Below are positions 33,008-44,628 of a stretch of 64,000 bases of DNA, piece after piece. The stretch is from Tragulus kanchil. Its lineage: Eukaryota; Chordata; Mammalia; Artiodactyla; Tragulidae. Below the pieces are notes generated by a model that was given only the letters and a program-made list of their open reading frames with translations, did not search any database and was not told where the DNA came from. The position numbers were made by a program, and so were the translations under genes. Where the stretch lies: assembly GCA_022376925.1 (NCBI GenBank), contig JAIOJX010000026.1:251345330-251409329 (forward strand), given 5' to 3'. Each line of letters opens with the position of its first letter. Position 1 is the first letter of the stretch.

Positions 33008-35234
33008 CTCATGTTTAAACATGTTGGCAGAAAAGAGAAGTGTGTCACCCCTTTTATCTAATGAGCCAGAGACGTGTGGATAGACACCTCACCCACCTCG
33101 GTGCTTCCCAAGCCGCGGGGAAGGAGTGTGGGAAAGGAGTCCTCGCAGCAAAGTACCAGGGAGGTGTGAGCTGAAAACCAAAACAGGTCTGTGAAATCAG
33201 AGGCAAAGCAGCTAATGAGATTTTTTTTTTTTTTAACTCTACAATTGCAGGGAAGACGATTCAAAGAGGATCTTTGCTTTAGGTTAAGGAAATCCTTGCA
33301 GAAGAAGCAAACAGTCTTAATTAGAGTGCAACTGGCAGAGGGGCGAAGGAGGATGAAGGATGCGGGGTATGTTGGGGGTCCTGAAGGGAGCTTTCATCCT
33401 GACTGCCCTCTGATGACCTACCAGGGGCTGGCCTGGGCCTCAGAGCCCACAGGCTGCCACCCATACAAAAACACCTCCCAGCTGGCGCGTGTCAATCCCG
33501 CCTCACTTTAGGAGATCCTGACTTTTAACCCTGGCCTCGCTCACCCTTGTGATAGCAGCTGGCTGTTCCTCATCTGTGTGGTGGCCTGATTTGGCTTGCT
33601 GTCTTTATGACGCACTTATTCAGGACAGTCTTTCAAGGGTGAAAACACAAGAAGGAAATTATCAGCAAACAGATTATGACTTGAATTGTATCTGTTTTAG
33701 TGCTTTTCCCTGTTTTTATGTCAGCAGCTTCACTGGAAGCAGCTGGCATGTCCCCTAAGTGGCTATTTGTGCCCATCGCCTTTGCCTAATTCTGACTTGA
33801 AATCACTGAAAAGCATTTTGTGGTGTCATAATCGTTTGCATGAGCTGTAACCAGCTCTTTGATTATTAAAGCCCCATTCAGTAGATGGGGGAATTTTGAT
33901 ACAGGCTTCATGACATAATGGGCTATTTCACCCTCCATTCATGTCCCAGTGACCCCAGTGCTGACCAGAGCAGTATTTTGTGAAATACACAGCTTGTGCT
34001 GGGTCAAAGATGTCATTCTAGATCAGTGAGAAAATACCCAGTTCTTCCTTCAGAAAGCTTCCATTCCTGTCCATTTCCTTCCTGAGAGGCAAACACGCCT
34101 GAAGTGTGCCTTTGTTTGCCAAGTTCTCCTCATGTTTAAACATGTTGGCAGAAAAGAGAAGTGTGTCACCCTTTTATCTAATGAGCCAGAGATGTGGATA
34201 GACACCTCACCCACCTCGGTGCTTCCCAAGCCGCGGGAAGGAGTGGGAAAGGAGTCCTCGCAGCAAAGTACCAGGGAGGTGTGAGCTGAAAACCAAAACA
34301 GGTCTGTGAAATCAGAGGCAAAGCAGCTAATGAGATTTTTTTTTTTTTTAACTCTACAATTGCAGGGAAGACGATTCAAAGAGGATCTTTGCTTTAGGTT
34401 AAGGAAATCCTTGCAGAAGAAGCAAACAGTCTTAATTAGAGTGCAACTGGCAGAGGGGCGAAGGAGGATGAAGGATGCGGGGTATGTTGGGGGTCCTGAA
34501 GGGAGCTTTCATCCTGACTGCCCTCTGATGACCTACCAGGGGCTGGCCTGGGCCTCAGAGCCCACAGGCTGCCACCCATACAAAAACACCTCCCAGCTGG
34601 CGCGTGTCAATCCCGCCTCACTTTAGGAGATCCTGACTTTTAACCCTGGCCTCGCTCACCCTTGTGATAGCAGCTGGCTGTTCCTCATCTGTGTGGTGGC
34701 CTGATTTGGCTTGCTGTCTTTATGACGCACTTATTCAGGACAGTCTTTCAAGGGTGAAAACACAAGAAGGAAATTATCAGCAAACAGATTATGACTTGAA
34801 TTGTATCTGTTTTAGTGCTTTTCCCTGTTTTTATGTCAGCAGCTTCACTGGAAGCAGCTGGCATGTCCCCTAAGTGGCTATTTGTGCCCATCGCCTTTGC
34901 CTAATTCTGACTTGAAATCACTGAAAAGCATTTTGTGGTGTCATAATCGTTTGCATGAGCTGTAACCAGCTCTTTGATTATTAAAGCCCCATTCAGTAGA
35001 TGGGGGAATTTTGATACAGGCTTCATGACATAATGGGCTATTTCACCCTCCATTCATGTCCCAGTGACCCCAGTGCTGACCAGAGCAGTATTTTGTGAAA
35101 TACACAGCTTGTGCTGGGTCAAAGATGTCATTCTAGATCAGTGAGAAAATACCCAGTTCTTCCTTCAGAAAGCTTCCATTCCTGTCCATTTCCTTCCTGA
35201 GAGGCAAACACGCCTGAAGTGTGCCTTTGTTTGC
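33008..35234. repeat. Tandem duplication 8 (about 1.11 kb, x2), intergenic unique sequence
   Basis: Copies at about 33008-34119 and 34129-35234. The first 120 nt hold several small indels (caccccttt/caccctt, gacgtgtgg/gatgtgg, gcggggaagg/gcgggaagg); the rest is nearly identical. A 9-nt linker (caagttctc) separates the copies. Confidence 0.95.
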
Positions 35235-35990
35235 TGGTGGTGAAATCTAATGTGTTTGACTCCAATGCCTTGATGAACTCCGGTACAGTGAGTACTAATT
35301 AATAAAATGCCTTGGGGGAGGATAATGCCCCCCCAGGATCTCTCTTCAGGGTCTCTTCTGCTGAGTCGGTGGCCGTCCCATCCCAATCCTAAGAAACTGT
35401 CTTTTCCTTTTTAAGTGTGAGAATGAGTACACTGAGGCGTGCCCAGCTTCCTGGGGGACTAGGGGAAAGGATTCACTCCAGATGGGCTCCAGGTTGGAAA
35501 TGAGCACAATAGGAGGGGATCTGCCCATTATATTATAGAAATGGTTGCGCAATGAGGAGTGCATTCCAAGCCTTTACAAAATATTTTATAAAGACAATCC
35601 AGGAAGCGTGTTCTGTGGCTGAATGATTAAAATGTTTACTGATCCACCAACATCCCTGCAATCATGGTTGGCCTCAGTGACCACGAGTTTCCTTTTTTGT
35701 CTCTGAACTGTGATCTAAAGATAATGGTGTGTTTATTTCACAGTCATCAGTTTGCAAATAATTAGGTGCCCCCTTACTTCACTTTTTATTGCTTGTAACC
35801 TACTTTTAAATCGTTTCTTTGATAATTAACACTTCTGTGGAGAAAAGCTATCAGAGGAAAGGTGAGGCGATACTGGAACTCATCAAGCCTGTCACCATAT
35901 AACATCTTAATTAAAAGCTGGCCAGCACCACCTGGAACTACTTATACTATCCTCTGAGGCCACACCACTGAGTTGTGGTAGACGTATCAT
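35235..35990. other. Intergenic unique sequence rich in TAATTA-like words
   Basis: No transposon pattern. It contains gataattaac, ataattagg, cttaattaaaag and similar homeodomain-type words at about 35756-35920. A regulatory role is a guess. Confidence 0.35.
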
Positions 35991-38188
35991 CACTGAGGAG
36001 TTATAGCTGGCTGATAACAACAAAATCTCCCAAAGCTGTGCCTTCAACAAGATGAGTTATAGAACTCATCTTGGATTTTTTTTTCTCCCTCACATACTGA
36101 AAATAACAAAGGCAGACCAATGCTAGTATAGTGGTTCTTCCATGTTCTCAGGGACTCAGGCTCCATCCTATGCTCCGGGCACAGCCCTCAGCTTCATGGT
36201 TTCCCAGCTGGCTGCTGGAGCTCCAGCCATCACATCCTCATTCTTCAACAAAAAGGGACCCTCATTCCTCAACTCGGCCTGCAGGGAATGTGGAACCTGC
36301 CAATTGTGTCAGCCTCTTAGGAGAGCTTTTCTAGACCCCATATATCTCATTGAAAGAGCTGCCTCTACCCATGAAGGGGTTCTGTTAGCAAAATGAGGCT
36401 GTGGATGAGGTGAAGCCTCTGCCAAGATATGCTGTGAAGTGATCTCTCCACTTCCATTACTTGGGTTCTTATGAATGTAGGCTCCAAATCAGAGACCTGT
36501 GTTGTATTAATTCAGTGCTTGGGCCAGAAGCCAAGCTATCCATCCCTCCCTAGATATGAAAGACAGCTAGATAAAATTTCTCAAACTTAAGTTGCCATAG
36601 AAGCCAGACTCCCCAGCAGGTCAGTTTTTTGTTTGTTTGTTTTTTGTTTTTAAATAGTTTTGGCCTCTTTTATTGTTTCCTATCTATTTATTTTCATCCA
36701 TCTTCATTCTTTGGCCTGTGTGGACCTCCCATTGCAGTGGCCTCTCCTGTTACAGAGCACCGGCTCCAGGCTCATGCGCTCCAGAGCTCCGGCTTGGTAA
36801 TTGGACACACCAGTCCAGTCGCCCTGCAGCATGTGGGATCTTCCTGGGCCAGGGATCGAACCAGTGCCTCTTTACCCACTGGACCAGGGAAGCCCGGTCG
36901 GTTTTAATTTACTGCCCCAACTCATTGCTCAGATGTTAACCATGAAAGCCTAGTTACCATCAGTATCCTATGGTCAGAAACCCTGCCCTCGAGTGGTAGA
37001 GGGACAGAGCCTCAGGAGTCCTCAGAAGAGCCCTCCGAGTCCAGGAGAGGAATCTGGGCCCTCGCTCCTCTGCATTAAAAGCAGCCCACTGAGGAGTTAT
37101 AGCTTGCTGATAACAACAAATGCTCCCAAAGCTGTCCCTTCAACAAGATGAGTTATAGAACTCATCTTGGATTTTTTTTTCTCCCTCACATACTGAAAAT
37201 AACAAAGGCAGACCAATGCTAGTATAGTGGTTCTTCCATGTTCTCAGGGACTCAGGCTCCATCCTATGCTCCGGGCACAGCCCTCAGCTTCATGGTTTCC
37301 CAGCTGGCTGCTGGAGCTCCAGCCATCACATCCTCATTCTTCAACAAAAAGGGACCCTCATTCCTCAACTCGGCCTGCAGGGAATGTGGAACCTGCCAAT
37401 TGTGTCAGCCTCTTAGGAGAGCTTTTCTAGACCCCATATATCTCATTGAAAGAGCTGCCTCTACCCATGAAGGGGTTCTGTTAGCAAAATGAGGCTGTGG
37501 ATGAGGTGAAGCCTCTGCCAAGATATGCTGTGAAGTGATCTCTCCACTTCCATTACTTGGGTTCTTATGAATGTAGGCTCCAAATCAGAGACCTGTGTTG
37601 TATTAATTCAGTGCTTGGGCCAGAAGCCAAGCTATCCATCCCTCCCTAGATATGAAAGACAGCTAGATAAAATTTCTCAAACTTAAGTTGCCATAGAAGC
37701 CAGACTCCCCAGCAGGTCAGTTTTTTGTTTGTTTGTTTTTTGTTTTTAAATAGTTTTGGCCTCTTTTATTGTTTCCTATCTATTTATTTTCATCCATCTT
37801 CATTCTTTGGCCTGTGTGGACCTCCCATTGCAGTGGCCTCTCCTGTTACAGAGCACCGGCTCCAGGCTCATGCGCTCCAGAGCTCCGGCTTGGTAATTGG
37901 ACACACCAGTCCAGTCGCCCTGCAGCATGTGGGATCTTCCTGGGCCAGGGATCGAACCAGTGCCTCTTTACCCACTGGACCAGGGAAGCCCGGTCGGTTT
38001 TAATTTACTGCCCCAACTCATTGCTCAGATGTTAACCATGAAAGCCTAGTTACCATCAGTATCCTATGGTCAGAAACCCTGCCCTCGAGTGGTAGAGGGA
38101 CAGAGCCTCAGGAGTCCTCAGAAGAGCCCTCCGGAGTCCAGGAGAGGGAATCTGGGCCCCTCGCTCCTCTGCATTAAAAGCAGCCCAC
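35991..38188. repeat. Tandem duplication 9 (about 1.10 kb, x2), intergenic
   Basis: Copies at about 35991-37086 and 37087-38188, meeting at a short homology (cactgaggag). Differences: agctgg/agcttg and caaaatctcc/caaatgctcc near the start, and single-base gains in homopolymers near the end of copy 2. Each copy has a minus-strand CHR SINE. Confidence 0.95.
36629..36895 (-). mobile_element. CHR-2-type SINE, minus strand (second copy 37725-37991)
   Basis: Reverse-complement SINE ending ctggaccagggaagccc, with B box agggatcgaaccag. Imperfect target-site duplication ggtcRgtttt at 36619-36628 and 36896-36905. Duplicated with tandem duplication 9. Confidence 0.82.
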
Positions 38189-38573
38189 AATGAGCAGCTT
38201 TCTGTCATGTCCATGTAAGATTTTTAGGCAGTTCTAAGGCTGAAAATAAAAGCAATGGTAGCCACGATACAGGCAATGACTGACCTTGTGTGCAGCTCCC
38301 TGGAAACCCATGTGTGCTCCTGACGGGCAAGGCTGCTGAAGTCCCAGCAGTGGCCAACCTTCCTCAGCCACCCACTGCAGCTCTTCATGCATCTGTGGAG
38401 CATTCCCCCACACCCTCCTAAGCACAATGGGAAACTCAGAAGCTGATGAGGGCACCCCCAAAACCTTGCAGCACCCCCTGAGCCCATCAGAACAGACAGC
38501 AGCCATCAAGTCAGCTGTGAAGGGAAACCTCACAGAGCAGAGGAACTCAACTTCGGGTTAATTAACTTCAGGA

Positions 38574-39046
38574 AAGTAAGTAAAGTCGGTCAGTCATATC
38601 CAATTCTTTTTTATTTTGGCCTCTTATATTGGTCTTTTTTTATTTGTTTATCTTCATCTGTCTTTATTCTTTGGTCTGTATGGGCTTCCCGTTGCAGTGG
38701 CCTCTCTCGTTGCAGAGTGCTGGCTCTGGGCGCATGCGCTCCAGAGCACTGGCTCATAATCGGACACACAGGTCCAGCCCTGTGGGATCATCTTCCTGAG
38801 ACAGGGATTGAACCAGCGCCCCCTGCACTGCAAGGCGGACTCTTTATGCACTGGACCACCAGGGAAGCCCATGTCCGATTCTTTGCGACCCATGAACAAG
38901 CCATGAAATTCTTCAGGCAAGAATACTGGAGTGGGAAGCCTTTCCCTTCCCCAGAGAATCTTCCCAACTCAGGGATCAAACCCAAGTCTCCCGCATTGAG
39001 GGCAGAGCAGGAAGGTTCTTTACCAGCTGAGCTACAAGGGAATCTC
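38574..39046 (-). mobile_element. Bov-tA-type SINE, minus strand, split by a younger SINE
   Basis: The two parts, 38574-38608 (gtcggtcagtcatatccaat) and 38870-39046 (tttgcgacccatg.. caggcaagaatactggagtggg .. accagctgagctacaaggga), form one ruminant Bov-tA/Bov-A element. The 38609-38869 interval is an insertion. Confidence 0.8.
38609..38869 (-). mobile_element. CHR-2-type SINE nested inside a Bov-tA SINE
   Basis: Reverse-complement CHR-2-like element ending ctggaccaccagggaagccc. Target-site duplication catRtccRattctt at 38595-38608 and 38870-38883, with two mismatches. The insertion interrupts a ruminant-specific SINE. Confidence 0.8.
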
Positions 39047-39214
39047 AGGTGAGCAAAGACATCAGGAAACAAAGGAGAATGTCATGGGGTTAAGGAGGAA
39101 ACCAGCAGCACCCAAGGACAGGGTGAGTGTCAAGTGGAAAAGGCAGAAAGAGGCAACAAAGAGTTTCTTTTCACTGGCTTGGGTGAGAACAAACCTCTAA
39201 ATAATAGCTCTCTG

Positions 39215-39375
39215 CTGAGCGCTTGCTAGGATACTGGGTGTCAAGGGCTGTGCTAAGTGCTTTATGCACATTAGCCCAGTTAATCTTCACAACAGTCAGA
39301 AAACAATGTGTAAGAGAAAATTGTGCTCACCAAAGGAGCCTGAGTAGCTCAAAGTCACATTAGTCAGAGGTCCAT
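39215..39375 (-). mobile_element. MIR-like remnant
   Basis: gtgctaagtgctttatgcac, ttaatcttcacaacagtc and agctcaaagtcaca follow the MIR/MIRb order. The element is old and diverged. Confidence 0.55.
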
Positions 39376-39910
39376 CAGATTCTAAAAGTCCCATCAGTCC
39401 TTCTGGATCTCCCTGTGGAAACAGAAGAGCCGTCACCTCCAGCCTTCACATAATTTATCTTGATGCTAACTCAAGCCCATGATGCAACCCCTCTCCCAGC
39501 CAGGAATTGCCCTCCAGCTTCCTACCAGCTTCCCTACCAGATTAGGCTCAAAAAGTGCAAACTAGTGCTAATGTTAATCTTTCCTTAGCAAAGATAGCAA
39601 GGAAAATACTTTATTGGCTCAAATCAAAGTGACTGTTTTCAAAGCAATAGAAAACCATAATGTGTCTTGTTAAAAAACTATGCGCGGAGTTTCAGCAAAC
39701 CTGCAGAGAAAGAACTCAAGGAATACAGCAAAATCAAGACAGCACATTTCCACCTCGGCCAGTCCACTGCCACCTGCCCAGCCTGCAGGAGCAACAGCTG
39801 GGAACGATTGACCTGGGCAGGGGGAGGGTGAGGAGCCCATCAGTGCAGCCTGGGAAAGGGGCTGACAGCCTCCAAGCCAGAGAAAGGGCCTACCGCCTGC
39901 TCTAGCTTTT
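39376..39910. other. Intergenic sequence before duplication 10
   Basis: Unique-looking sequence with no gene signal. Open frames on both strands around 39,660-39,950 lack any recognised protein. Confidence 0.45.
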
Positions 39911-42086
39911 GTGGAGAAAGGCCATACCCAAATAACAGCTGATTCACAACCCTGCAAGTCTAAAAGGAACTACAGACATGCTGGAAGATGCTTAAAGAGA
40001 ACTCCTCTCTCTCTCTTCACTCTTCACTCCTCTACAAGGGCAAAGGAGGGACCACTTGATGCGTCTAAGAAAATCCAAGGTAAGCTCAGGGTGCGCCACT
40101 GCCCAGTGAAAGCCAGAGCATCCAGCGGGGTGGGTTCGCCTGGCTGCTGTGTGCTCAGAGACCTACCCCCACCCCGTGAAGTCCTGGCGTGTGCGTTTTG
40201 TTCCCCTCGGGTGGCCACAGAAGCCTGCTTTTCGCTTTGGTTTAGGGCGTAGGTCCTGAATCCACTTCCCAAGTGAGAGCGCTGGCTGGCGTTTGAATAC
40301 ACACACCACCTGTGCTTGTCCCTGCCTGTTTCTGACCACAGGAGAGGAGCGTGTCCTTACCAAGCAGAACCTCAAGCACCAGGGAATGATGAGAAGAGGG
40401 TTTGTCTTGTGTGCCTAGGGAACAAACCCCATACCCAGAGGGCAGAAGCCCGCCTTGCTCACCCAGGCAGCCCCCTGAGCCCCCTGGACCACAGTTGCCC
40501 TTTTGGACAACACAGCTGAAGCGGAGGTTGGAGCTGGAATTCCCACCCCTCCTCTCTCATCCTGACGTGGATTTTAAGACAGTCAAGAGCATGAGGAAGG
40601 TCTGAAGTGACCTACTCACACCAGTCAGAGGCTGGAGGGCAGGAATGAACGGAGTGCAGACCAGGGAGGGCCATCCCTGGAGCCTGGTGTCCCGGGTGCC
40701 TCGTTCGTGCTACGTCTCAGGCACTGAGCAAAACCCCTCGCCTGGACTGTCTCACTGGGAGATTGGGAGGAGAGGGCCACTGCGACCCCGCTTTACAGAC
40801 GAGAAAGCTCTGTCTAGGGAGGTTAAAGACACTCACCCCAAGTGATGGTGGCAGTGTCTGCCTCCTCCAGGGCCACCCCAGTAGAGGGATGGCAGGCTCT
40901 CACCTATCAGATGAGAGATGAGCGACTGCCCCTCTGTTGGGAGAACCGGGACAAGGGACCAGAGCTCTCCCAGCGGCTGTGGCCCTCTCGTCTGTGGTGG
41001 AGAAAGGCCATACCCAAATAACAGCTGATTCACAACCCTGCAAGTCTAAAAGGAACTACAGACATGCTGGAAGATGCTTAAAGAGAACTCCTCTCTCTCT
41101 CTTCACTCTTCACTCCTCTACAAGGGCAAAGGAGGGACCACTTGATGCGTCTAAGAAAATCCAAGGTAAGCTCAGGGTGCGCCACTGCCCAGTGAAAGCC
41201 AGAGCATCCAGCGGGGTGGGTTCGCCTGGCTGCTGTGTGCTCAGAGACCTACCCCCACCCCGTGAAGTCCTGGCGTGTGCGTTTTGTTCCCCTCGGGTGG
41301 CCACAGAAGCCTGCTTTTCGCTTTGGTTTAGGGCGGGGGTCCTGAATCCACTTCCCAAGTGAGAGCGCTGGCTGGCGTTTGAATACACACACCACCTGTG
41401 CTTGTCCCTGCCTGTTTCTGACCACAGGAGAGGAGCGTGTCCTTACCAAGCAGAACCTCAAGCACCAGGGAATGATGAGAAGAGGGTTTGTCTTGTGTGC
41501 CTAGGGAACAAACCCCATACCCAGAGGGCAGAAGCCCGCCTTGCTCACCCAGGCAGCCCCCTGAGCCCCCTGGACCACAGTTGCCCTTTTGGACAACACA
41601 GCTGAAGCGGAGGTTGGAGCTGGAATTCCCACCTCTCCTCTCTCATCCTCACGTGGATTTTAAGACAGTCAAGAGCATGGGGTAGGTCTGAAGTGACCTA
41701 CTCACACCAGTCAGAGGCTGGAGGGCAGGAATGAACGGAGTGCAGACCAGGGAGGGCCATCCCTGGAGCCTGGTGTCCCGGGTGCCTCGTTCGTGCTACG
41801 TCTCAGGCACTGAGCAAAACCCCTCGCCTGGACTGTCTCACTGGGAGATTGGGAGGAGAGGGCCACTGCGACCCCGCTTTACAGACGAGAAAGCTCTGTC
41901 TAGGGAGGTTAAAGACACTCACCCCAAGTGATGGTGGCAGTGTCTGCCTCCTCCAGGGCCACCCCAGTAGAGGGATGGCAGGCTCTCACCTATCAGATGA
42001 GAGATGAGCGACTGCCCCTCTGTTGGGAGAACCGGGACAAGGGACCAGAGCTCTCCCAGCGGCTGTGGCCCTCTCGTCTGTGGTGG
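39911..42086. repeat. Tandem duplication 10 (about 1.09 kb, x2), GC-rich intergenic sequence
   Basis: Copies at about 39911-40996 and 40997-42086, joined at gtgg microhomology. They show more substitutions than most pairs (ggcgta/ggcggg, cacccctc/cacctctc, cctgacg/cctcacg, gaggaagg/ggggtagg) but are otherwise identical. Confidence 0.95.
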
Positions 42087-42694
42087 GCCCCTCCTGTTGT
42101 ATGACTGGCTGGATGAGACAAATCAGACCTGCCCTCTCTTCCCATCTCTCACTGTGTCACTGTCTCCCCCACCCCACGGGGGGCTCTGCTCTCCCACCTC
42201 CAATATCCCAGGTCCCCACCAGCTCTAGAAAGCCTCCCTTTCTGCCTCTCCCCCAAGGCCTGCCCTGGGCTTCCAGTCACCTCCTCTCTAATCCAACCTG
42301 AGGGGGTGAATGCTCCCCAGCCCACCTCACCCCAATCGGACCCACGCCTGCACACCTGGAGTGGGCGTGCAGCCAGCCCTGACCTCCCTCTCTGGAACAA
42401 GTGAGTGGATTTCAGGATACTGAGCAGCTCTCAGCGCTTGGGAGACCCCTTCATCACTTGATCCTTTGGCTGAGTAAAGGAGTTTCCCATGTTCCTTAGA
42501 AGATTAGTTCCACGGGTTGTCCCGAAGAAGAGTTTATGCTCTGGAAGGCAGAGCCTATTATCTCTCTCACAGAGATTCAGAGTACCTTTAATGCTCATTT
42601 TGAGGGCGCTGAGAAAATTGGAGTAAATACTGGATTCAGAAGTCCAGTATTTCTCAAGTTTATTTGACCCAGGAACATTATGTTTTGGAGAGTG
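42087..42694. other. GC-rich intergenic sequence
   Basis: C-rich for about 300 nt (gtctcccccaccccacgggg near 42162), then ordinary sequence. No gene signal. Confidence 0.45.
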
Positions 42695-42830
42695 GGCACC
42701 TTTCTTAGAAACACTGTTCAGGAGAAACCCCACCCCCATATGTGACTACAGTAAGTCCCATACGTGCAAACAAGTCCCATTCCAAGGTCTAATTCATAAG
42801 TCCAGTTTGTGAGTCCTACCAAGTTAAACC

Positions 42831-42888
42831 CCAGGCCACTGCAGTGAAAGTGCCGAGTCCTAACCACTGGACCACCAGAGAATCCCCA
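42831..42888 (-). mobile_element. CHR-type SINE fragment, minus strand (second copy 43927-43985)
   Basis: About 58 nt: gagtcctaaccactggacca then ccagagaatccc, the 5' end of a tRNA-Glu SINE in reverse. The rest is missing. Duplicated by duplication 11. Confidence 0.65.
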
Positions 42889-42911
42889 CAAATCTCTTTA
42901 ATGTCTGGCTT

Positions 42912-43492
42912 TTTTGAAAAATGAGCTTATATTGGAGTATAATTGACTGACAATGTTGTGTTAGTTTTTGCTGTACAGCAAAGTGAATCAGTTATACATA
43001 TACATATGCCCACTCCTTTTTTCAATTTTTTTCCAATATAACAGAGGTCGTAACAGAGTATTGAGTAGAGTTCCCTGTGCTATACGGTAGGTTCCTACTA
43101 GTTATCTATTTTAAATATAGGTATGTGTATATGTCAGTCACAGTTTTTCAAGTTATCCCTCTCCTCTTTCCCCCTTGGTCACTGTAAGTTTGTTTACTAC
43201 ATCTGTGACTTTATTTTGTTTTGTAAATACATTCATTTGTGCCACAGGTAAGCAATGTCGTATGGTATTTGTCTTTCTCTGTCTGCTTTACTTCACTCAG
43301 TATACAATCTCTAGGTTCATCCACGTTGCTGCAAATGGCATTATTTCATTCTTTTTGTTTATAGCTGAGTAATACTGCATTCTATGCATGGACCATATCT
43401 TCTTTATCCATTCACCTGTTGATGGACATCTAGGTTGCTTCCATGTCTTGGCTATTGTAAAGAGTACTGCAGTGAACATTGGGGGTACATGT
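42912..43492 (-). mobile_element. 5'-truncated L1 insertion, minus strand (second copy 44008-44589)
   Basis: Minus-strand L1 3'UTR followed by the C-terminal end of ORF2: the reverse frame 43297-43479 reads [16 protein letters not shown], a familiar L1 ORF2 tail. A target-site duplication of about 19 nt with small changes (aatctNttNatgtctggctt) flanks it at 42891-42911 and 43493-43511. The element is defective. Confidence 0.85.
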
Positions 43493-44628
43493 AATCTTTC
43501 ATGTCTGGCTTAGTAGAAGACAGCTACATTTTACCTGCTTCTACATTCAGTCTGTTCTAGTGTCATACGTCATGTGGTCTTCATAACATGCCACTGTACA
43601 CTGGTGAGAAAATAAGGGTGAAAAGAGAAAATGACGTATTAGCACTCTGCGAGTAATAGTTTTGACCTTGTGAACCCCCGGAAAGAACCACTCTTGGAGA
43701 ACTGCTGCTTCAGGTGATCAGCCCCATTTCTTCTTACTCGGGCGTACCTGAGTGGGCTGGGAGGACGGGTGCAGCTCTCTGCTCCAGAGAGGCACCTTTC
43801 TTAGAAACACTGTTCAGGAGAAACCCCACCCCCATATGTGACTACAGTAAGTCCCATACGTGCAAACAAGTCCCATTCCAAGGTCTAATTCATAAGTCCA
43901 GTTTGTGAGTCCTACCAAGTTAAACCCCAGGCCACTGCAGTGAAAGTGCCGAGTCCTAACCACTGGACCACCAGAGAATCCCCACAAATCTCTTTAATGT
44001 CTGGCTTTTTTGAAAAATGAGCTTATATTGGAGTATAATTGACTGACAATGTTGTGTTAGTTTTTGCTGTACAGCAAAGTGAATCAGTTATACATATACA
44101 TATGCCCACTCCTTTTTTCAATTTTTTTCCAATATAACAGAGGTCGTAACAGAGTATTGAGTAGAGTTCCCTGTGCTATACGGTAGGTTCCTACTAGTTA
44201 TCTATTTTAAATATAGGTATGTGTATATGTCAGTCACAGTTTTTCAAGTTATCCCTCTCCTCTTTCCCCCTTGGTCACTGTAAGTTTGTTTACTACATCT
44301 GTGACTCTATTTTTGTTTTGTAAATACATTCATTTGTGCCACAGGTAAGCAATGTCGTATGGTATTTGTCTTTCTCTGTCTGCTTTACTTCACTCAGTAT
44401 ACAATCTCTAGGTTCATCCACGTTGCTGCAAATGGCATTATTTCATTCTTTTTGTTTATAGCTGAGTAATACTGCATTCTATGCATGGACCATATCTTCT
44501 TTATCCATTCACCTGTTGATGGACATCTAGGTTGCTTCCATGTCTTGGCTATTGTAAAGAGTACTGCAGTGAACATTGGGGGTACATGTAATCTTTCATG
44601 TCTGGCTTAGTAGAAGACAGCTACATTT

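Noticed and set aside
43297..43479. Reverse frame resembling a protein ([11 protein letters not shown]..)
   Set aside because: It is the tail of L1 ORF2 in a truncated element, not a host gene.
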